A stretch of 64,000 nucleotides of DNA from Nocardia macrotermitis (GTDB lineage: Bacteria > Actinomycetota > Actinomycetes > Mycobacteriales > Mycobacteriaceae), in the NCBI RefSeq assembly GCF_009604405.1, contig NZ_WEGK01000006.1, positions 186,001 to 250,000 on the forward strand, given 5' to 3'. The position numbers and the translations under genes are program-made. This document shows, piece after piece, positions 45,343 through 54,791 of this stretch (the first letter of the stretch is position 1; every line of letters begins with the position of its first letter). Below the pieces are notes generated by a model, which saw nothing but the letters and a program-made list of their open reading frames with translations, was not told where the DNA came from and ran no database searches.

Positions 45343-46758
45343 GTGGACGGCTTCATCGGCCGAGAGCGTGAACTCGAATTGCTGCAACGGTCGGTTCAAC
45401 GGGTCGTGGCGGGCGGCCGAGCGGGTCGACCGGGCCGCGCGATACTGATGCGAGGGCGTCGGCGAGTCGGCAAATCGCGTCTCGCCGAGGAGTTCGTGGA
45501 ACGCTCCGACCTGCCATTTCTCTACTTCACCGCCTCGGCGCAACGATCGGCCGCACTGGATCTGCGGTTGTTCGTGGAGTCCGGCGAGGCCTCGTCGTTG
45601 CCGGGGGCGGATCGGTTCGCCGGGCAGCACCCGAGGGACTGGAATGCGGCACTGACGTTGCTCGCGTCGGCGTTGCCCGAGGACCGGCCCAGCGTCGTCG
45701 TCATCGACGAGATGCCCTATCTGATCGGCAACGATCCGGGTTTCGAGGGCAGTCTGCAGAAGGTGTTCGATCGGGAGTTGTCGCGCAAGCCGGTGCTGCT
45801 GCTGTGTATCGGGTCGGACCTGGCGATGATGGAAGCCCTCAACGCGTACGGCCGGCCGTTCCATCAGCGCGCGAGCGAAATGGTCGTTCCGCCGCTGAAT
45901 CCCGCTGCGGTCGCGGAGATGTTGGGGCTGCCCGCCGCCGAGGCGTTCGACGCCTTTCTGGTATCCGGTGGTCTGCCGCTGATTCTGGACGAATGGCCGC
46001 ATGCCGCCACACCGGCGGAATATCTGGCCGACGTGGTCGCGGATCCGACCTCGGCCCTGCTGATCAGCGGCGAACGCGCACTGGCCGCGGAATTCCCCGA
46101 AGACGCGCAGGCCCGGCGGGTGCTGGGCGCGATCGGGGCGGGAGAACGCTCGCACGCCCTGATCGGCAGAGCGGCGGATCTCTCGGCGGCCAGCCTCGGC
46201 CGGGCACTGCGATTGCTGACCGACAAGCGCATCGTCGAGGCGCTGACCCCGCTGTCGACACAGCCCTCCCGCGAGACCCGCTACATCGTCGCCGATCCCC
46301 ACCTCCGGTTCTGGCTCGCCTTCCTCGGCCCCTACCTGCCCGAAATCGAAAGAGGGCGTGGCGATCTCACGCTCGCACGCATCGAGCGCGGCTGGACCTC
46401 CTGGCGTGGTCGCGCGGTGGAATCCATTGTCCGCGAATCACTTCGGCGACTACCCGAACTGCTCCCCGACAACACCAACGCCATCGGCGGCTACTGGACC
46501 CGCGCCAACGATCCGGAAATCGACATCGTTTGCGCGGACCGAGACCCCATCGCGAAGAAGATCACCGCGGTCGGTTCGATCAAATGGCTCGAGAAGCGCC
46601 AGTTCGACAGCCACGACCTCACCCGCCTGTACATGCACCGCTCACGGCTGCCCGGTGCGGACGACGACACCCGGATGCTGGTCGTTTCCAGAGCGGGCAT
46701 CAGCGTCCCGGGCGTCACCGGCTTCACCCCGGACGATCTCCTCGCCGCCTGGCGCTGA
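45343..46758 (+). CDS. AAA ATPase of the archaeal-ATPase/DUF234 type, paralogue 1
   Basis: A 471-residue protein. An N-terminal FIGRERELE precedes Walker A GRRRVGKS (Lys44) and Walker B VVVIDEMP (Asp122), the pattern of the STAND-related archaeal-type ATPases. A winged-helix-like region (about 245-310) follows, then a C-terminal DUF234-like domain with NDPEIDIV and GSIKW (about 390-420), which resembles a PD-(D/E)XK nuclease core. The start is GTG 45343, ten bases after GGAGG; GTG 45334 is too close to that site. A related gene lies immediately downstream at 46924. The function of this family is largely unknown; roles in defence or mobile elements have been suggested. Confidence 0.82.
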   Translation: MDGFIGRERELELLQRSVQRVVAGGRAGRPGRAILMRGRRRVGKSRLAEEFVERSDLPFLYFTASAQRSAALDLRLFVESGEASSLPGADRFAGQHPRDWNAALTLLASALPEDRPSVVVIDEMPYLIGNDPGFEGSLQKVFDRELSRKPVLLLCIGSDLAMMEALNAYGRPFHQRASEMVVPPLNPAAVAEMLGLPAAEAFDAFLVSGGLPLILDEWPHAATPAEYLADVVADPTSALLISGERALAAEFPEDAQARRVLGAIGAGERSHALIGRAADLSAASLGRALRLLTDKRIVEALTPLSTQPSRETRYIVADPHLRFWLAFLGPYLPEIERGRGDLTLARIERGWTSWRGRAVESIVRESLRRLPELLPDNTNAIGGYWTRANDPEIDIVCADRDPIAKKITAVGSIKWLEKRQFDSHDLTRLYMHRSRLPGADDDTRMLVVSRAGISVPGVTGFTPDDLLAAWR

Positions 46759-46846
46759 GCTGTCGAGAAACGCGAACGCGCTACGGATTCACCGATCGGC
46801 TGCATCGGCGGTATGCGGAGCGGTTGCCGAATGGGTGATTCAAGTC

Positions 46847-46894
46847 ACATAGATCTGATCTTACATAGATTGGATCTATGTAAGATGCGATCTA
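46847..46894 (+). promoter_or_regulatory. Three 16-bp iterons before ATPase 2
   Basis: ACATAGATCTGATCTT (46847), ACATAGATTGGATCTA (46863) and TGTAAGATGCGATCTA (46879) are contiguous 16-base units. Within them 46860-46884 is a perfect 11-bp palindrome (CTTACATAGAT, TGG, ATCTATGTAAG). Like the block before ATPase 1 it is AT-rich and lies just before the ribosome-binding site, but its sequence is different. Confidence 0.75.
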
Positions 46895-46923
46895 TCTAAT
46901 CTCTGTTGAAGGTGGGTGGCCGA

Positions 46924-48357
46924 GTGGAATTCACAGGGCGTGCGGCGGATCTCGACCTGTTGGGGAGGCAGTTGAACCTGGTGACGGATGCGGCCGGTGC
47001 GACGCGCGGGCGTGCGGTGATCGTGACCGGTCGGCGGCGGGTGGGCAAGTCGCGTCTGGTGCAGGAGCTCTGTGATCGCTCCGGTCTTCCATACCTCGTC
47101 TTCCAGGCGACGTGGGGGCGTAACTCTGCTGCGGAACGAGCGGATTTCGTTGCTGCTCTTGCGCATTCGCCATTGCGGGGCGCGGAACTCGTCGCGGGAA
47201 TATCGGCTGCAGATTGGAGTCAGGCACTGCGGACATTGGCCGTCGCGTTACCGGACGATGCCGCGAGCATCGTCGTGGTCGACGAGGTGCCTTGGCTGGT
47301 GGAACAGGACTCCGAATTCGAAGGCGCGCTCCAGACGGTGTGGGATCGGTACCTGTCGGCCAAGCCGGTGCTGCTGGTGTTGGTGGGTAGCGACATCTCG
47401 GTGATGGAGGCGTTGCAGTCGCACGGTCGACCCTTCTTCGGGCGGGCCACGAAGATGACCGTCCAGCCACTGCATCTGGCGGATGTGCAGGCCATGACCG
47501 GCCTGTCCGCGGCCGAGTCGATGGACGCGCTGCTGATCACCGGCGGTTTTCCGGAGATCGTTCAGTCCTGGCGTCCCGGCATGAGTCGGAAGGATTTTCT
47601 GAGTGACGCCACGGCGAATCCGTTGTCGCCGCTGCTGGTCGCGGGCGAGCTTTCGATGCTCGGCGAATTCCCCGAGACGTCACGTTCCCGGGCCGTGCTG
47701 CAAGCGATCGGCAGTGGTGAACGCACCTACGGTGCGATCGCCGCCGCTGCGGGCAGCACCGGCGCGCTATCGGCCGGGACGCTGACGCCGCTGCTGAATA
47801 CGTTGCAGGCCAAGCGAATCGTGGCCGCGGATGTGCCGTTGTCCACGAAGCCCGACAACAAGAACAAGCGATACCGCATCGCCGACTCGTACCTCCGGTT
47901 CTGGCTGGCCTTTCTCGAGCGTGGAATTCCGCTCATCGAACGGGGCCGGGGTGATCTGGCGCTGGAGCGGATCGAACGCTCGTGGACAACCTGGCGCGGT
48001 CGCGCGGTGGAACCGGTGATCCGGGATTCGGTGCTGCGTTTGCTACCCGATGCCCACTGGCCGGAGGTCGAGGCGGTGGGTGGCTGGTGGAATCGGCAGA
48101 ACAACCCCGAACTCGACCTGATCGGCGCCGACCGCCAACCTGTCGCGGGGTCGGTGCATTTCGTCGGATCGATCAAATGGCTCGAGGATCGGCCATTCGA
48201 CCGCCACGACTACGACAGCCTCGCACGCGCCGTACTTGCCGTCCCCGGCACACAGCACGACATCGCGTTGGTGGCGGTCTCGCGGTCCGGGGTGGATGGC
48301 GGTCTGCCGCTTGCGGCTAGTTGGGGGCCGGAAGAGCTGTTGCGCGCGTGGCAGTAA
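46924..48357 (+). CDS. AAA ATPase of the archaeal-ATPase/DUF234 type, paralogue 2
   Basis: A 477-residue paralogue of the preceding gene, colinear over its whole length. Walker A GRRRVGKS (Lys42), Walker B VVVDEVPW (Asp120), GSDISVMEAL, RFWLAFL and the C-terminal NPELDLI plus GSIKWLE are shared. The GTG at 46924 gives the same N-terminus as paralogue 1 (VEFTGR versus VDGFIGR) and the same leader layout (GAAGGTGGGTGGCCGA versus GGAGGGGTGGGTCAC), so it is preferred over TTG 46906. A strong terminator follows at 48488. Having its own iterons suggests independent regulation of the two copies. Confidence 0.82.
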   Translation: MEFTGRAADLDLLGRQLNLVTDAAGATRGRAVIVTGRRRVGKSRLVQELCDRSGLPYLVFQATWGRNSAAERADFVAALAHSPLRGAELVAGISAADWSQALRTLAVALPDDAASIVVVDEVPWLVEQDSEFEGALQTVWDRYLSAKPVLLVLVGSDISVMEALQSHGRPFFGRATKMTVQPLHLADVQAMTGLSAAESMDALLITGGFPEIVQSWRPGMSRKDFLSDATANPLSPLLVAGELSMLGEFPETSRSRAVLQAIGSGERTYGAIAAAAGSTGALSAGTLTPLLNTLQAKRIVAADVPLSTKPDNKNKRYRIADSYLRFWLAFLERGIPLIERGRGDLALERIERSWTTWRGRAVEPVIRDSVLRLLPDAHWPEVEAVGGWWNRQNNPELDLIGADRQPVAGSVHFVGSIKWLEDRPFDRHDYDSLARAVLAVPGTQHDIALVAVSRSGVDGGLPLAASWGPEELLRAWQ

Positions 48358-48487
48358 CGGCGAAGGCGCGAACCGGAGCGGTTCGCGCATTCGGGGCGGG
48401 GTCCCCGACGTCCCAGCATACGAACCGCGAAATCCTGGTCGACGGGCAGCAGATCATGATCCGGGCGGTTGGGGCGGTGGTGCGGTA

Positions 48488-48530
48488 GGCGGGCTGTCCG
48501 ATACCGGTCTTCGGTGTGGGACAGCCCGCC
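48488..48530. terminator. Perfect 12-bp inverted repeat, probable terminator
   Basis: GGCGGGCTGTCC and GGACAGCCCGCC pair perfectly around a 19-base loop that can pair further (ACCG/CGGT), followed by TTAT. It lies 130 bases after ATPase 2 and just beyond the end of the reverse MFS fragment. Confidence 0.75.
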
Positions 48531-48734
48531 TTATCCCGTATCAGTTGGGCTGTCCGGCCACGGGGTATCGATCGCCGCGCCGTCCACGGCGGAGAATCCG
48601 ATGAGGCCGATCAGCAGCACGCGTTTGCGTCCGACGTAGTCGGCGATCCTGCCGCCGAGCAGGCCCAGGCCCGCGAACGGCAGGGTGCAGGCAACGATCA
48701 CCGATAGTGCCGTGGCGGCCCCCGCGGGGCGCCA
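48531..48734 (-). pseudogene. Fragment of an MFS transporter
   Basis: The reverse frame reads two hydrophobic stretches around GGRIADYVGRKRVLLIG, the motif A loop between helices 2 and 3 of MFS proteins, then runs into unrelated residues and a stop. Only about 65 residues remain of a protein normally over 400 residues long. The upstream part is replaced by the end of the helicase gene, so a deletion or insertion junction lies near 48735-48760. Confidence 0.65.
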
Positions 48735-48759
48735 CTTCCGGACCAGGTCTCGTAGGCGA

Positions 48760-50657
48760 CTATAACTTGCTCAGGTCCCGATCGGCGAGGCTCCACGTCT
48801 TGACGCCGTAGGAACCACCGAAATCGACCTTCATCTCGGTCGTGCCGACCTCGGTCACCCTGCCCATGCCGAAGGCCGTGCTGAGCACCCGGTCACCGAT
48901 CGAGTACGCACTTCGCGTCCGCGCCATTGCGGTCGTCGAAAGATTCTTGCGTGGAACGATCTGGTTCAGGAACCGGGAAGGTTCGTTGTTGTGCCCCTTG
49001 TCGCTGTGTGAGGCACAGGAGAGTTCCAGCTGCTCCCTGGCCCGGGTCAGGGCGACGTAGAGCAGGCGGCGTTCCTCCTCGATCTCTTCGGGCAAAGTTG
49101 CATGAACGATCGGCAAGAAGCCTTCCGTGAGCCCCGGAAGCAGAACGGCGTCCCATTCCAGGCCTTTCACTTTGTGCATGGTGGCCAGCACGACTCCGCC
49201 GCTGCCGCGCGGAGTGTGCTCGGCGTCCGCCCGGCGTTGTAGTTCCGCAACGAGAACTCCCACCGTTCCGCGCACGTCGTCCGGCAACCCATCGACGAGC
49301 CGCAACAGCGCTCCCAACGCGTCCCACTGTGCCCGCGCGGCACCCACTCCGATCGGCGGAACGCCGGGATCAAAACCGTGCCGTCGAGAACCGTACGCAG
49401 CCCGGCCGAACCGACAGTTTGCGGCGATCGTCCAGCGAGATCGGCCAGTGCGCCCATCGCCTTGCGGATTTCTGGTCGTTCGAAGAACTTGTCGTCGTTG
49501 AAGGCCTCGGTGACAACTCCCGCATCCTGCAGCGCGGTCCGGTAGGACAAAACTTGGGTATTTGTCCGGACCAGGACAGCGATCTCGGATGCTGTCACGC
49601 CTTCGGCGATAAGTTCGTTGACCCGTTCCGCAAGCGCGGTCGCTTCGGCTGCCTCAGTATCGAAGGTGTGCCAGACCGGCTCGGGACCGGCTGGACGCTG
49701 TCCCCGGAGCGTTACGTCAGCCGAAGCCTGTGCCATGAGCCGGTTGGCGGTGCCCACAATCTGCGGTGTGGACCGGTAGTCCCGGTTCAGCGAAACACTC
49801 ACCGTGCCGGGATGGCGGTCGGCAAACCCGACGAGCAAGGAAGGGTCGGCTCCCTTGAACGAGTAGATCGCCTGGTTGGGGTCACCGACGACAGTTACGT
49901 TGTCCCCAGGCCCGAGCCACGCGGTCAGCAGCCGCTCTTGCGCGGGATCGGTGTCCTGATACTCGTCCACCACGAAGCATCGATACCGCTGTCGAACCTG
50001 CTGTGCCACGTCATCGTTCTGTTCGAGGAGAAGCGCGCACTGCTCGATCGTGTCGCTGAAATCCAGCACACCATTGGATCGTTTCAGGTGTCCATACCGC
50101 TCAAACGCGGCTGCTAGTGCATCGGGGGGCAGGTTTCGCCGCCGCCCGGCCTTTTCTGCGGCCGCCGCGTACCCGGATGGGATGATGCGGCACGTCCGAG
50201 CCCATTCGACTTCGGCCTCGAGGTCACGGACATCCGTAGACCCGGCGGATGGCGCCACAGCCCTCAACGCAGTGCGAAGGAGTTCGCGCTGACCACCGGA
50301 GACATCATGGATCATCCTCAGTTGATCTCCGGGCAGACCGGTTTTCACCCAAAAGTGGCGCAACTGGGCCATCGCCGCGCTGTGGAAAGTTCGAGCCTGC
50401 ACGGACACTCCCAGCGACCGGATGCGATCCCGCAGCTCGCCCGCCGCCTGATTCGAGTGGGTCACCGCCAGGACCTCAGTCGGACCAACCTGCCTGGTCA
50501 CAGCCAGATATGCAATCCTGCGGGTTATTGTTCGCGTCTTTCCAGTACCGGCACCTGCCAGGATGCACACGGGCCCAGGTGGCGCCAAGACCGCCGCGCG
50601 TTGCTCCGGATCCAGCCCGTCGAGGATCTGCTCCCGCCGCTGAACAGCATCGGTCAT
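48760..50657 (-). pseudogene. UvrD/PcrA-type superfamily 1 helicase, frameshifted
   Basis: An ATP-dependent 3'-5' DNA helicase split into two frames. The N-terminal part has Walker A GAGTGKT, VVDEYQDTDPAQ and GDPNQAIYSFKGAD; the C-terminal part has HKVKGLEWDAV, RRLLYVALTRAREQL and a Tudor-like GDRVLSTAFGMGRV tail as in PcrA/UvrD. The frames join at about 49375-49380, next to AAAACC on the forward strand: one missing base after the codons for VLDGT would restore GFDPGVPP and give about 630 residues. ATG 50657 has GAGGAAGG upstream. It may be a true mutation, a sequencing error or, less likely, programmed slippage. A DNA-repair or defence role is possible; the neighbours suggest the latter. Confidence 0.85.
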
Positions 50658-50914
50658 GTGAACCTTCCTCAGTCCCTCGCGCTGTGCCGCCTTCGTCGAA
50701 TCAAGACGATACGACGCAGCCATGTCGTCTAGGCCCAGGGATCGAGCACTCCTCTGGCTGACCGACGCCGACATAGCAATCCCGGACCTCGCTGATGTGC
50801 CGGAACCCATCGAGCCGATGCTGGCCTTCGACCCAACGGCCCAGCCGAAGGCCGAGGGAACTGCGCCTTCGTTGACCGTGGCGTTCGGGTCAGCCTATCG
50901 ATACAGACATCACA

Positions 50915-52588
50915 TCAGCTGCGGCGGATCGGCAGGACCGTCACGTCCGCGTTGCAAGCGGTCAGCTCGCGCAGCGCCTTGACGAGCGAGATCTGGGCGA
51001 ATGCGAAGAGCGAATCGACGGTGATATCGATCCCGTCCTTGAGCAGGATCGCGAACACGACCTTCAGGGTGCCCATGTCGCTGAGCATCGGGTGGTCGGG
51101 TGTATTCAGGCGCACCTGGTCCAGGAATCGGGTCCGTACTTCCTTGTCGAGACGCAAGGTCGTCACGGCTACGACGGCCTGGGCGAACAGATGGTTGAGT
51201 GCGGCAGTGGAGGCGGCCTTCTTGACGCAGATCAGCTCGCCGTCGGGGCCGAGAACGTCGCAGATCTCCAGGCCGCCGCCCCGATACTTCGCGGTGACCA
51301 CGGTCTTCTTGTCGAACAATTGGTATCCGGGTTTCTTGGCCACTTCCCTGTTGAACCAGCCCTCGTCGTGGACGTGGTCGTCGTCCTCGGTCTTCGTCCA
51401 CGCCGGCACCGCGACGCGGGCGATCTTGGCCAGCAACGCTTCCAGTAGTTCACGCAGTGTGGCGAGGTATCCGGCGCCGATCTCGTGCCAGCGTCCCTGG
51501 CGGTAGAAGTATCGGCTCCCATCGGCGGTGTCGACTTCCGCGACGAGCCAATCGGTTCCGTGGGTGTCGGTCTCGAGTGCGGAGCCCTCGTTGTCGTCGG
51601 TATACATGACGATCTCCAGGCGGCGCAGGTATTCCAGGCGCCGCCCCGTCGGCTTGCCTTGCACGAAGGCCAGCAAGGAAGGCAGATCCAGTTCCTCAAC
51701 GTCGAGACTCCGACGTCCGAGGGCCAGCCGAAACCGCTGTGCGGCACCGAATTCGTCCAGCACCGAGTCCGGAATGCCGATGGTGAGTCGATCGCGGTCA
51801 TCGCCGGCCAGGAGCTTCTCGAGGGCGGCATCGGCCGCCAGTGCGGCAGGACTACGCTTGTGCAGCGCGCGGATTCGCTCGATGAATGTGAGATCGCCCA
51901 GCGGATCCTCACGCGCACAGACCTTTTCGATCTGCTCCAGATCCGACAGGAACTCCTGCGGTGAGGTGGCCAGCGGAAGCTTGATCGACGATCCCGAGCA
52001 TTCCACCCGTACCCGGCATTTCGTGCCGGTCCGAGCGCTGAGCGCCAGGTCGGTGGTACCGCAGATCCGGCGCACCAGCGAGCTGAACCGGTCGACCCCG
52101 AATCCGTCGATGTCGCTTCCCCGAGCCATCGTGTATTCGTCGACACGACCACGGCGATCCATGATCTCGTTGCGGATCACCGTGATAGCGCCCGGATCGA
52201 GCGCGCGGACCGCGAATGTCAGGCCGAAATCGTCGTCGCGATAGGCGGTGTCGAGCATGTGGTGGCCGAGCCCGTAGGTGAGGGCATAGAGGCCGTGCGC
52301 GGTCCGGGTGAGCACCACGCCTCCGGTGAGCCGGGTCGGCTCCATGATCGGCAGCCCGGTCAGGCGTTCGGGGGCGCTACACCAGTCGGCGCGGTCAACC
52401 GGCGTCCCGCCGTGCGCGAGCACGCCGCTCAGGCCGTCGTTGTCGAACTCCCGGATTTGATAATCGGAGTCCTGGCGGTATCTCTCGCGCAGGAAGATCC
52501 GCGGGTCGACGGTGCCGTCGACGGGTTCGATCAGACGGTGCAGCGTCGTCCAGCGTGTATGGCTCCGGTCGGCGGTGGTGGGGGTCAT
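50915..52588 (-). CDS. TIGR04141/DUF6119 family sporadically distributed protein
   Basis: A 557-residue soluble protein. I recognise it from memory as the TIGR04141 family by its overall layout: an N-terminal YALTYGLGHHML-like segment near residue 105, a DRFSSLVRRICGTTDL-like segment near 166, and a C-terminal VVTAKYRGGGLEICD region near 435. Members occur patchily near restriction-modification genes, but their activity is not established. ATG 52588 has AGGAGA five bases upstream. It diverges from the restriction operon across a 217-base region, so the two directions may share regulation. It could be a nuclease or sensor; no catalytic motif is clear. Confidence 0.62.
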   Translation of the reverse strand: MTPTTADRSHTRWTTLHRLIEPVDGTVDPRIFLRERYRQDSDYQIREFDNDGLSGVLAHGGTPVDRADWCSAPERLTGLPIMEPTRLTGGVVLTRTAHGLYALTYGLGHHMLDTAYRDDDFGLTFAVRALDPGAITVIRNEIMDRRGRVDEYTMARGSDIDGFGVDRFSSLVRRICGTTDLALSARTGTKCRVRVECSGSSIKLPLATSPQEFLSDLEQIEKVCAREDPLGDLTFIERIRALHKRSPAALAADAALEKLLAGDDRDRLTIGIPDSVLDEFGAAQRFRLALGRRSLDVEELDLPSLLAFVQGKPTGRRLEYLRRLEIVMYTDDNEGSALETDTHGTDWLVAEVDTADGSRYFYRQGRWHEIGAGYLATLRELLEALLAKIARVAVPAWTKTEDDDHVHDEGWFNREVAKKPGYQLFDKKTVVTAKYRGGGLEICDVLGPDGELICVKKAASTAALNHLFAQAVVAVTTLRLDKEVRTRFLDQVRLNTPDHPMLSDMGTLKVVFAILLKDGIDITVDSLFAFAQISLVKALRELTACNADVTVLPIRRS

Positions 52589-52737
52589 CGGCTTCTCCTG
52601 AGGGGTGAGTCAGAGGCTTCTTCTCTGACCGGCTGCGGCCGTGCGTATGGGATGCGGCCTTCATGGTGGTCACCGCATCGCTCGCTTGTCGCTGTAGTGA
52701 CAACTTGAGCATGGCATGTACTGAAAATATTCACAAG

Positions 52738-52763
52738 CGTAAATCTAGAACTTGACGTTTACG
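52738..52763. promoter_or_regulatory. Dyad CGTAAA-N14-TTTACG in the divergent promoter region
   Basis: A 6-bp inverted repeat (extending to GCGTAAA/TTTACGT with one mismatch) in AT-rich DNA 43 bases before the HTH-methylase gene. A possible -35 TTGACG (52752) overlaps it, with a weak AAGGAT 17 bases on. It would be a suitable operator for the HTH domain of the downstream protein. That link is inferred. Confidence 0.4.
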
Positions 52764-52805
52764 TGCCAGTAGTCAAGGATGGTCTTTGTACACGAGAGGG
52801 GTGAC

Positions 52806-54791
52806 ATGGTGAAACTGGTTCCACCCATGACGGCCACAGAGATCTCCAAGCTGGCAGGCGTGACCCGCGCAACGGTGAGCAATTGGCGTCGTCGACACGA
52901 GGACTTTCCGCAGCCTGTGGGCGGCACCGAAGCCCGGCCCGTGTTCGACCGGAACGAGGTGCAGTCGTGGTTGTCGTCGCGGGGCACCGATATTTCCGAG
53001 TCACCGCTGAGCCGTCTGCGTACAGCGGTCCGGTCATCGCTCACAGCCGACGAGTCCGTGGAGGTTGCGAAGCTGCTGGTACACCCGGCCGGTTCCACGT
53101 CGCCCGATCAGGCGAGCGATGCCGTGTCCCGGATTCTGAAGGCTGCGCGTGCGATCGTGCCATCGGAAGGGCTTGCGGCCGTGGCCGACGTGCTGACCGA
53201 GTCGGCCCTCACCGAACCCGGCACCTACGCGACCGCGGAGCCCGTAGCGGAATTGATGGTGACCCTGGCCGCAGCGGGTACGCCCATCGACACGGTGCTG
53301 GATCCGGCCTGCGGTAGCGGCTACCTGTTGCTGGCTGCAGCCAGGGAAGGGGCGACCGGCTTATTCGGTCAGGACGTGCTTGCTGTGCAGGCCACGCGGG
53401 CCCGACTGCTGATCGGCGCCGAAATTGAGAAACAACCGGAGATCGAGGTCGGCGACAGCTTGCTCGCGGATGCCTTCGCCGGCAAGGGCTTCGACGTGGT
53501 GCTGTGTGATCCGCCCGGCTCCGGGGCGGCCCCGAGCGAGGACGACCTCGCGCTCGGGGATCCCCGCTTGGCGTACGGAATTCCCCCCAAGAGCGAAGCG
53601 GAACTGGCGTGGGCGCTGCAATCACTGGTTCACGCCCGGATCGGCGGCTACGCGGTGCTGTTGCTGTCACCCGGTGCGGCATCACGTCCCACAGGCAGGC
53701 GCATTCGGAGCGCACTGTTGCGGGCCGGCGCGGTGCGCGCCGTTATCGCGTTACCGCAGCGGGTTGCGCAACCGTGGGCGTTCAGCCTGCATCTATGGGT
53801 GCTACAAGGGCCTGATCCCTCGACCCGGCCCGGGCACACGGTGCTGTTCATCGATACGGAGTCGCTCGGGGCCGACGGGGCCGTGGATTGGCCTACGGTC
53901 GAAGAGACCATCACGACCGCATGGCGAAGCTTCCTGCGGCCACGGTCGCGGCCGATCGCCGTGCCGGGGCTGGTCGCCGAGGTGGATGTGATCGGACTGC
54001 TCGACGACACGGTGAACCTGGCACCGTCGGCCTGGATGAGTTCATCGCTGGATCCGGAGACGATGGCGGGTGAAGCGACGGCCGCGCTGTCCGATCTCGA
54101 ATCGACGGTGGCAGAGCTGGCCGCCGCGGTGACGGCAGTCGACACGTTCGAACCGGCGGTCACGGACTGGCGGACCGCTACTGTCCTGGAACTGGTCAAT
54201 GGTGGTGCGCTGCACTGGTTCCCGCCGGGAACAACCGGGGTGGACTCCGGCGGTGACCATGCTGTGTGGCGCACGATCGAGCACCGCGACATTGCGCGCG
54301 GCACCGGCCCGTCCGGCACTGTACGGCTCGATAACCCAGACAGTCAGCTGATTGTGCAACCCGACGACATCCTGCTGGCGCCGCTACCGAAAAGCAGCAC
54401 ACATACGGACCTGCGCCTCAAGGTCGCGGGGCCCGACGATGTTGGGGCGCTCCCGGGCCGTGGCGTTGCCATTCTCAGAGCCGTGCCGGACCGGACGGAT
54501 CCGTGGTTCCTTGCCGCCTTCGTCGCCGAGGGTGACGGATTGCCCACCGGAACCACCAGTTGGATTCGCGGCGACCGGCTCCGAACTCGAATACCGTTGC
54601 TGGCCATGGCGCAACAGCGACGGTGCGGCGCGGCCTATCGCCGGATTTATGAGGTTCACCTGGCCTCGGCACGGGTGACGGCGGAGGTCCGCAAGGCCAC
54701 CGACCTGCTTACCGGCGGCCTGACCGCCGGCGTACTGGTCCCGGCCGCCGACGACACGAACGACAACAACTTTCGAGGAGGTAATGCGTGA
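52806..54791 (+). CDS. HTH - N6-methylase-like - target-recognition-like fusion protein
   Basis: A 661-residue protein in three parts. Residues 6-60 form an AlpA/MerR-like helix-turn-helix (TATEISKLAGVTRATVSNWR). Residues about 110-400 form a type I methylase-like domain with motif I DPACGSG (Asp166). The catalytic motif IV reads DPPG (Asp235) instead of NPPF/Y, lacking the aromatic residue that stacks the flipped adenine. Residues about 455-650 resemble an HsdS target-recognition domain (VQPDDILLAP, FLAAFVAEG, RTRIPLLAMAQQRR). ATG 52806 follows AGAGGGG and is preferred over 52779. It overlaps hsdM by 4 bases. A methylation-linked regulator or a second specificity module for the operon is plausible. 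Confidence 0.78.
   Translation: MVKLVPPMTATEISKLAGVTRATVSNWRRRHEDFPQPVGGTEARPVFDRNEVQSWLSSRGTDISESPLSRLRTAVRSSLTADESVEVAKLLVHPAGSTSPDQASDAVSRILKAARAIVPSEGLAAVADVLTESALTEPGTYATAEPVAELMVTLAAAGTPIDTVLDPACGSGYLLLAAAREGATGLFGQDVLAVQATRARLLIGAEIEKQPEIEVGDSLLADAFAGKGFDVVLCDPPGSGAAPSEDDLALGDPRLAYGIPPKSEAELAWALQSLVHARIGGYAVLLLSPGAASRPTGRRIRSALLRAGAVRAVIALPQRVAQPWAFSLHLWVLQGPDPSTRPGHTVLFIDTESLGADGAVDWPTVEETITTAWRSFLRPRSRPIAVPGLVAEVDVIGLLDDTVNLAPSAWMSSSLDPETMAGEATAALSDLESTVAELAAAVTAVDTFEPAVTDWRTATVLELVNGGALHWFPPGTTGVDSGGDHAVWRTIEHRDIARGTGPSGTVRLDNPDSQLIVQPDDILLAPLPKSSTHTDLRLKVAGPDDVGALPGRGVAILRAVPDRTDPWFLAAFVAEGDGLPTGTTSWIRGDRLRTRIPLLAMAQQRRCGAAYRRIYEVHLASARVTAEVRKATDLLTGGLTAGVLVPAADDTNDNNFRGGNA

Noticed and set aside
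50722..50982. Small forward gene between the helicase and TIGR04141
   Set aside because: No ribosome-binding site, no resemblance to any family, and it overlaps the end of the TIGR04141 gene by about 70 bases; the region is better read as the helicase promoter.
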